Source: Abelmoschus esculentus
Taxonomy: Eukaryota > Streptophyta > Magnoliopsida > Malvales > Malvaceae
Assembly (NCBI GenBank): GCA_035048815.1
Contig: JAUCBN010000024.1
Span: 2,912,001 to 2,976,000 of the forward strand
Direction: 5' to 3'
Length of the DNA: 64,000 nucleotides
Part shown: one piece after another, positions 61,112 through 64,000 of the stretch
How the letters are laid out: the number at the start of each line of letters is the position of its first letter
How positions within the stretch are numbered: position 1 is the stretch's first letter
Made by a program: the position numbers and the translations under genes
The notes under the pieces: generated by a model
The model's input: only the letters and a program-made list of their open reading frames with translations
Database searches by the model: none
What the model was told of the DNA's origin: nothing

Positions 61112-62079
61112 TCACATATTTGAACGGGAATATTGATCATCGCGAATCGAAAAGTCGCCAGTCTCCGGTTTATCGACACCGTCCTCATTCCTGATCCAAA
61201 AACTCCGGCCGAAAGAATCCGCTTTGTTCGGAACATCATCCATCACCCATTCATGGCCTTTAGGGAAGTATATTCCGGTCTTTGGATGCGGAACCCAGCT
61301 CGATGAACCCTTTATACCGTCGCACTTGTTAATAATCTCCCGGTCTAACCCGGCAATTTTGCTCAAAGGTCGCTTAGATTCCCTGCACACAAATTTCACT
61401 CAGTAATAACTTAAGCACCATAGTATGTCACGCCGTTAAAATAATGGACGGAACTAAGATTTTATGTCAGGGTTAAGGATGAATTTAAGAGTGTTAGAAT
61501 TCCAGTCGTAACCCCTAAAAAATTTTAAATTTTTTATATTATATATATTTTTTGTATTTTTATTGATAATCTAGTTCTACACCTCATAAACTTTTATGAT
61601 TTTGTACCCATACATTTTAATATAATTTTTTGATAGTTTGAAATATCTTACATAAATTTATAATTTTTTGATAGTTTGAAATATCTTACATAAATTTTTG
61701 AGTCTGTCCCTGTCGGGGGTACGCCATTTTATATTTAGTTAAACTATACTAGAATTTAAAAATTCTTAAGGTGTAAGATTAAATTATCAATATAAAATAC
61801 AAAAATAAAATGAGAGTTTAAAATTTTCAAAGTATGTGATTGCCTCTTAATTAACACTCATCTCGTTTCATCCCAAACAATGATACCGAAAATACCATCA
61901 ACAATAACAACAATAATGCATAAAGATATACGTAAGATTTTATGTTAAAAAGACGTAAATAAAATTTTAAATTGTAAACCAATTTTAAATTTCTAACTCA
62001 CCCCTCGTTCTATCCCTGATTCCGAAATTACATACCTTAGTATTAAAATCTTAGTTTTGTAGAGATCAAGTCTTCCCAT
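61112..62079 (-). CDS. Small LEA_3-family (late embryogenesis abundant) protein
   Basis: LEA_3 proteins are small, stress- or seed-related, and often sent to mitochondria or chloroplasts. Exon 2 (61112-61393) encodes ESKRPLSKIAGLDREIINKC, then SSSWVPHPKTGIYFPKGHEW, a Trp-x-Pro-x-Pro-x-Thr-Gly signature of the family, then VMDDVPNKADSFGRSFWIRN. Exon 1 (62036-62079) encodes MGRLDLYKTKILIL and ends at AG|GTATG. The junction codon AGG and the following frame match exactly, giving 104 residues, the usual size. A TATA box lies 65 bp upstream. From memory it resembles Arabidopsis At3g53770 more than SAG21/LEA5. The intron is 642 bp. Exon 1 is short and not confirmed, so the start is the weaker part. 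Confidence 0.72.
61480..61720. repeat. Dispersed repeat with 38-bp tandem duplication, inside LEA intron
   Basis: A copy of the repeat seen at 27.5 kb. Two head-to-tail copies of a 38-bp unit (ttttttgatagtttgaaata ...) lie at about 61623-61698, with hardly a mismatch between them. The element sits in the single intron of the LEA gene. Confidence 0.55.
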
Positions 62080-62141
62080 GCAAAGCAGTTGTTTTTATGT
62101 ACTCAAACCCTAAATCTACTCAAACCAATGTGTTGGAGATG

Positions 62142-62151
62142 GATTTATATA
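62142..62151 (-). promoter_or_regulatory. TATA box of the LEA gene
   Basis: The minus strand reads tatataaatc, about 65 bp before the proposed start codon. This puts the transcription start at about 62115 and supports the short first exon. Confidence 0.5.
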
Positions 62152-62390
62152 CTTCTTTTTCTGTACTTCCTAACCCTTGTGTCCCATCCCTATGAATAAA
62201 GATTTTGAAGCATCAGTTCGATGGCGAAGCTTTTACGGAAGAAGAACAAAAATCAAAGAATATTATTCTCAGAGGATCGATTCAACGATCTGCGGTTATA
62301 AAATCGTATGCTCGAGAAAGAAATAACATTCATCGGTCAATAATCTCTAGAATAATTAATGAAAAGTTATAAGTTTTATGTGATCCTACG

Positions 62391-62938
62391 TTGGGGTGAT
62401 AATGAGTTTATCAGCTCGCGAGTTATTCGGGTTCGACTCAGTTAAAGCTCGGTTTGAGTGAGCTCAACTCGGGTTAGGTTTGAGACTTTAACGAGCTGAG
62501 CTGAGCCGAGCTGAGCCTACCCAAGTTCGTCTCGAAAAGCTCGTGAATAGGCTCGGAATAATTATATTATATATATGCTACATATACACTAAAAGTAATT
62601 TTTTAGCAAAAAAAAAAACAATAAAATAAAATATGAGATATTCACTAAAAATAAATAAATAAAAATAAATTAGACACTTTTTTCTCTTTTTCAATATTGA
62701 ATTTTATTTTCGGTGTTAGTTATGAAAAGAGTTTTTAACGATTCTCTATCTTTTATATAAAAATATAACAAAATTATCTATTTTGAGTCGAGCCGAATCG
62801 AATTCAATTATATTGTTTTCAAGCTGAGCCCGAGCCTAAAATTCTGAACTCGACGGCTCTCGAGCCTGAGTCGAGCTCAATAATACTGTTTTCGAGCCTA
62901 GTCTGATCAGACTCAAATTCGGCTCGTAATCACCCCTA
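62391..62938. mobile_element. hAT-like MITE in the LEA upstream region
   Basis: The left end is ttggggtgataatgag, and the right end inverted is taggggtgattacgag. The interior is rich in gagccgag/ctcggctc words, like the MITE at 44.46 kb. Flanking 8-mers (atcctacg, atcgcata) no longer match, so it is an older insertion. It begins about 310 bp upstream of the LEA start codon. Confidence 0.6.
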
Positions 62939-62949
62939 ATCGCATATAA

Positions 62950-64000
62950 TATTTAAATGATTTATTTATTGATATAAATTAATAAAAGAATATAAATTAA
63001 AAAAACGTCGTTAAAAACGTGTTTTGGTGTAGTCAGAGTAAATTGGATATTAACATCTAAATTTGTTTCAACACGGCGAATGGATTCACATTATTTTCTT
63101 TCCCTTTCCTGAAGGAATATAATCGATTTAGATTAAGTCGTACTTGTTTTAACCCGTTCAAGTTATGGAAGTATCATGTTCGTAGAAAAAAATAGTTAGG
63201 AATAATGGAAATGTCCTGTGGAGAATAAATTCGATGTAAAGAATTTGTGTACGATTAACGGAGGTTGTTTTGAGTGGTAAACAGTTCTGCTAAAGTAAAT
63301 TTTATATTCGGTACGTAAAAAAATTTTATCGAGAGATTTACTTACTAAAATTAATTATGCAACGTCGGTCGATCTAAATTAATTCAAACGAAACCCTAAA
63401 ATCATAAGAGCAATAAAAGACTCGTATTTTACACGTGTATGAATTTAAGTATTTTGTTTATTAAGGTGTGAATTTTCATTGTATTTTTAGATATATCTTT
63501 ATTTAATAAAATTAGTAAATCTATATTAAAAAAATCATTTGTTTAATAATAAATAACCATAGTTTGGGTAAATTACATGGTTGACCACTTATATTTTCGA
63601 GTGAACTCACTTTACTGATTAAATTAAAAAAAATTGATCACTCGTATTATTGATTTATAAAGTACAAATCGTTAGAATATTAAGTTAATTTAATAATGAC
63701 TTGTTAATTTATGAAAAAATACAATTATCCCATTATTGTATTGATTTAATAGATTCGCAGTTTAAAAATATCATTAAAAAATTAATTAAATTTTTATATA
63801 TAAATAATTAATTTTATTAAACCAATTCAAATTAAAAATTAATATCGATTTTAATTAAATAATTTCATTATAAAAAATACTTATTCGATATTAAAAAGCC
63901 TAATATAGCATTTATGATTAAAAAGTCTAATATGACATTTAAGATTTATAAAGTAAACGGGTCTATTAAATTACTATTAAATTAACTACATTTAACATCC
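62950..64000. other. AT-rich end of window
   Basis: No gene was seen. At about 63566-63650, taaattacatggttgaccac and a related gattaaattaaaaaaaattg hint at another repeat that may continue past the window. Confidence 0.35.

Noticed and set aside
1..64000. A new multi-gene system such as a biosynthetic or defence cluster
   Set aside because: The genes belong to unrelated housekeeping and regulatory families with separate promoters; nothing indicates a cluster.

Overview
This is 64 kb of AT-rich nuclear DNA from a flowering plant. Evidence: GT-AG introns, a plant-type transcription factor set, a classical arabinogalactan protein, a clade-D PP2C, and many MITE and SINE-like insertions. The proteins read like those of the cotton lineage (Gossypium/Malvales). 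That placement is my inference from protein style, not from a search. No bacterial, viral, CRISPR, rRNA or tRNA genes were seen.

Layout. 1-1.1 kb: possible 3' end of an unidentified + strand gene. 1.9-2.9 kb (-): cyclin-selective E2 of the UBC19/UBC20 type, with two mitosis-type promoter motifs upstream. 4.9-13.7 kb (-): complete 23-exon REV1 translesion polymerase. 15.1-16.2 kb (-): bHLH113-like transcription factor. 19.5-19.8 kb (-): LYR-family mitochondrial protein. 20.8-22.7 kb (+): candidate two-exon gene for a 62-residue protein of unknown function. 25.7-26.3 kb (+): single C2H2 zinc finger repressor with a C-terminal EAR motif. 34.3-36.2 kb (+): DUF620 protein. 42.0-42.9 kb (-): arabinogalactan protein whose GPI tail lies in a separate exon. 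49.8-52.4 kb (-): clade-D PP2C close to Arabidopsis At3g17090. 54.8-59.6 kb (-): RHY1A-type RING-H2 E3 ligase, whose 3.5 kb second intron holds an opposite-strand spliced-looking unit. 61.1-62.1 kb (-): small LEA_3-type protein.

The genes form no operon or pathway; each is a separate transcription unit. The order bHLH113, LYR protein, DUF620 matches Arabidopsis At3g19500, At3g19508, At3g19540, which suggests conserved microsynteny. The E2 (APC/C) and REV1 (replication past DNA damage) both act in dividing cells, but I see no evidence that they are co-regulated beyond proximity.

The long gaps (16-19, 26-34, 36-42, 43-49, 52-54 and 60-64 kb) are AT-rich and hold small transposons. Three hAT-type MITEs have perfect 8-bp target duplications. 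Two Mutator-type MITEs have perfect 9-bp target duplications, and a third has an imperfect one. There is also a four-copy SINE-like family and several other inverted or tandem repeats. All coordinates and splice sites were read by eye and should be confirmed with transcripts.
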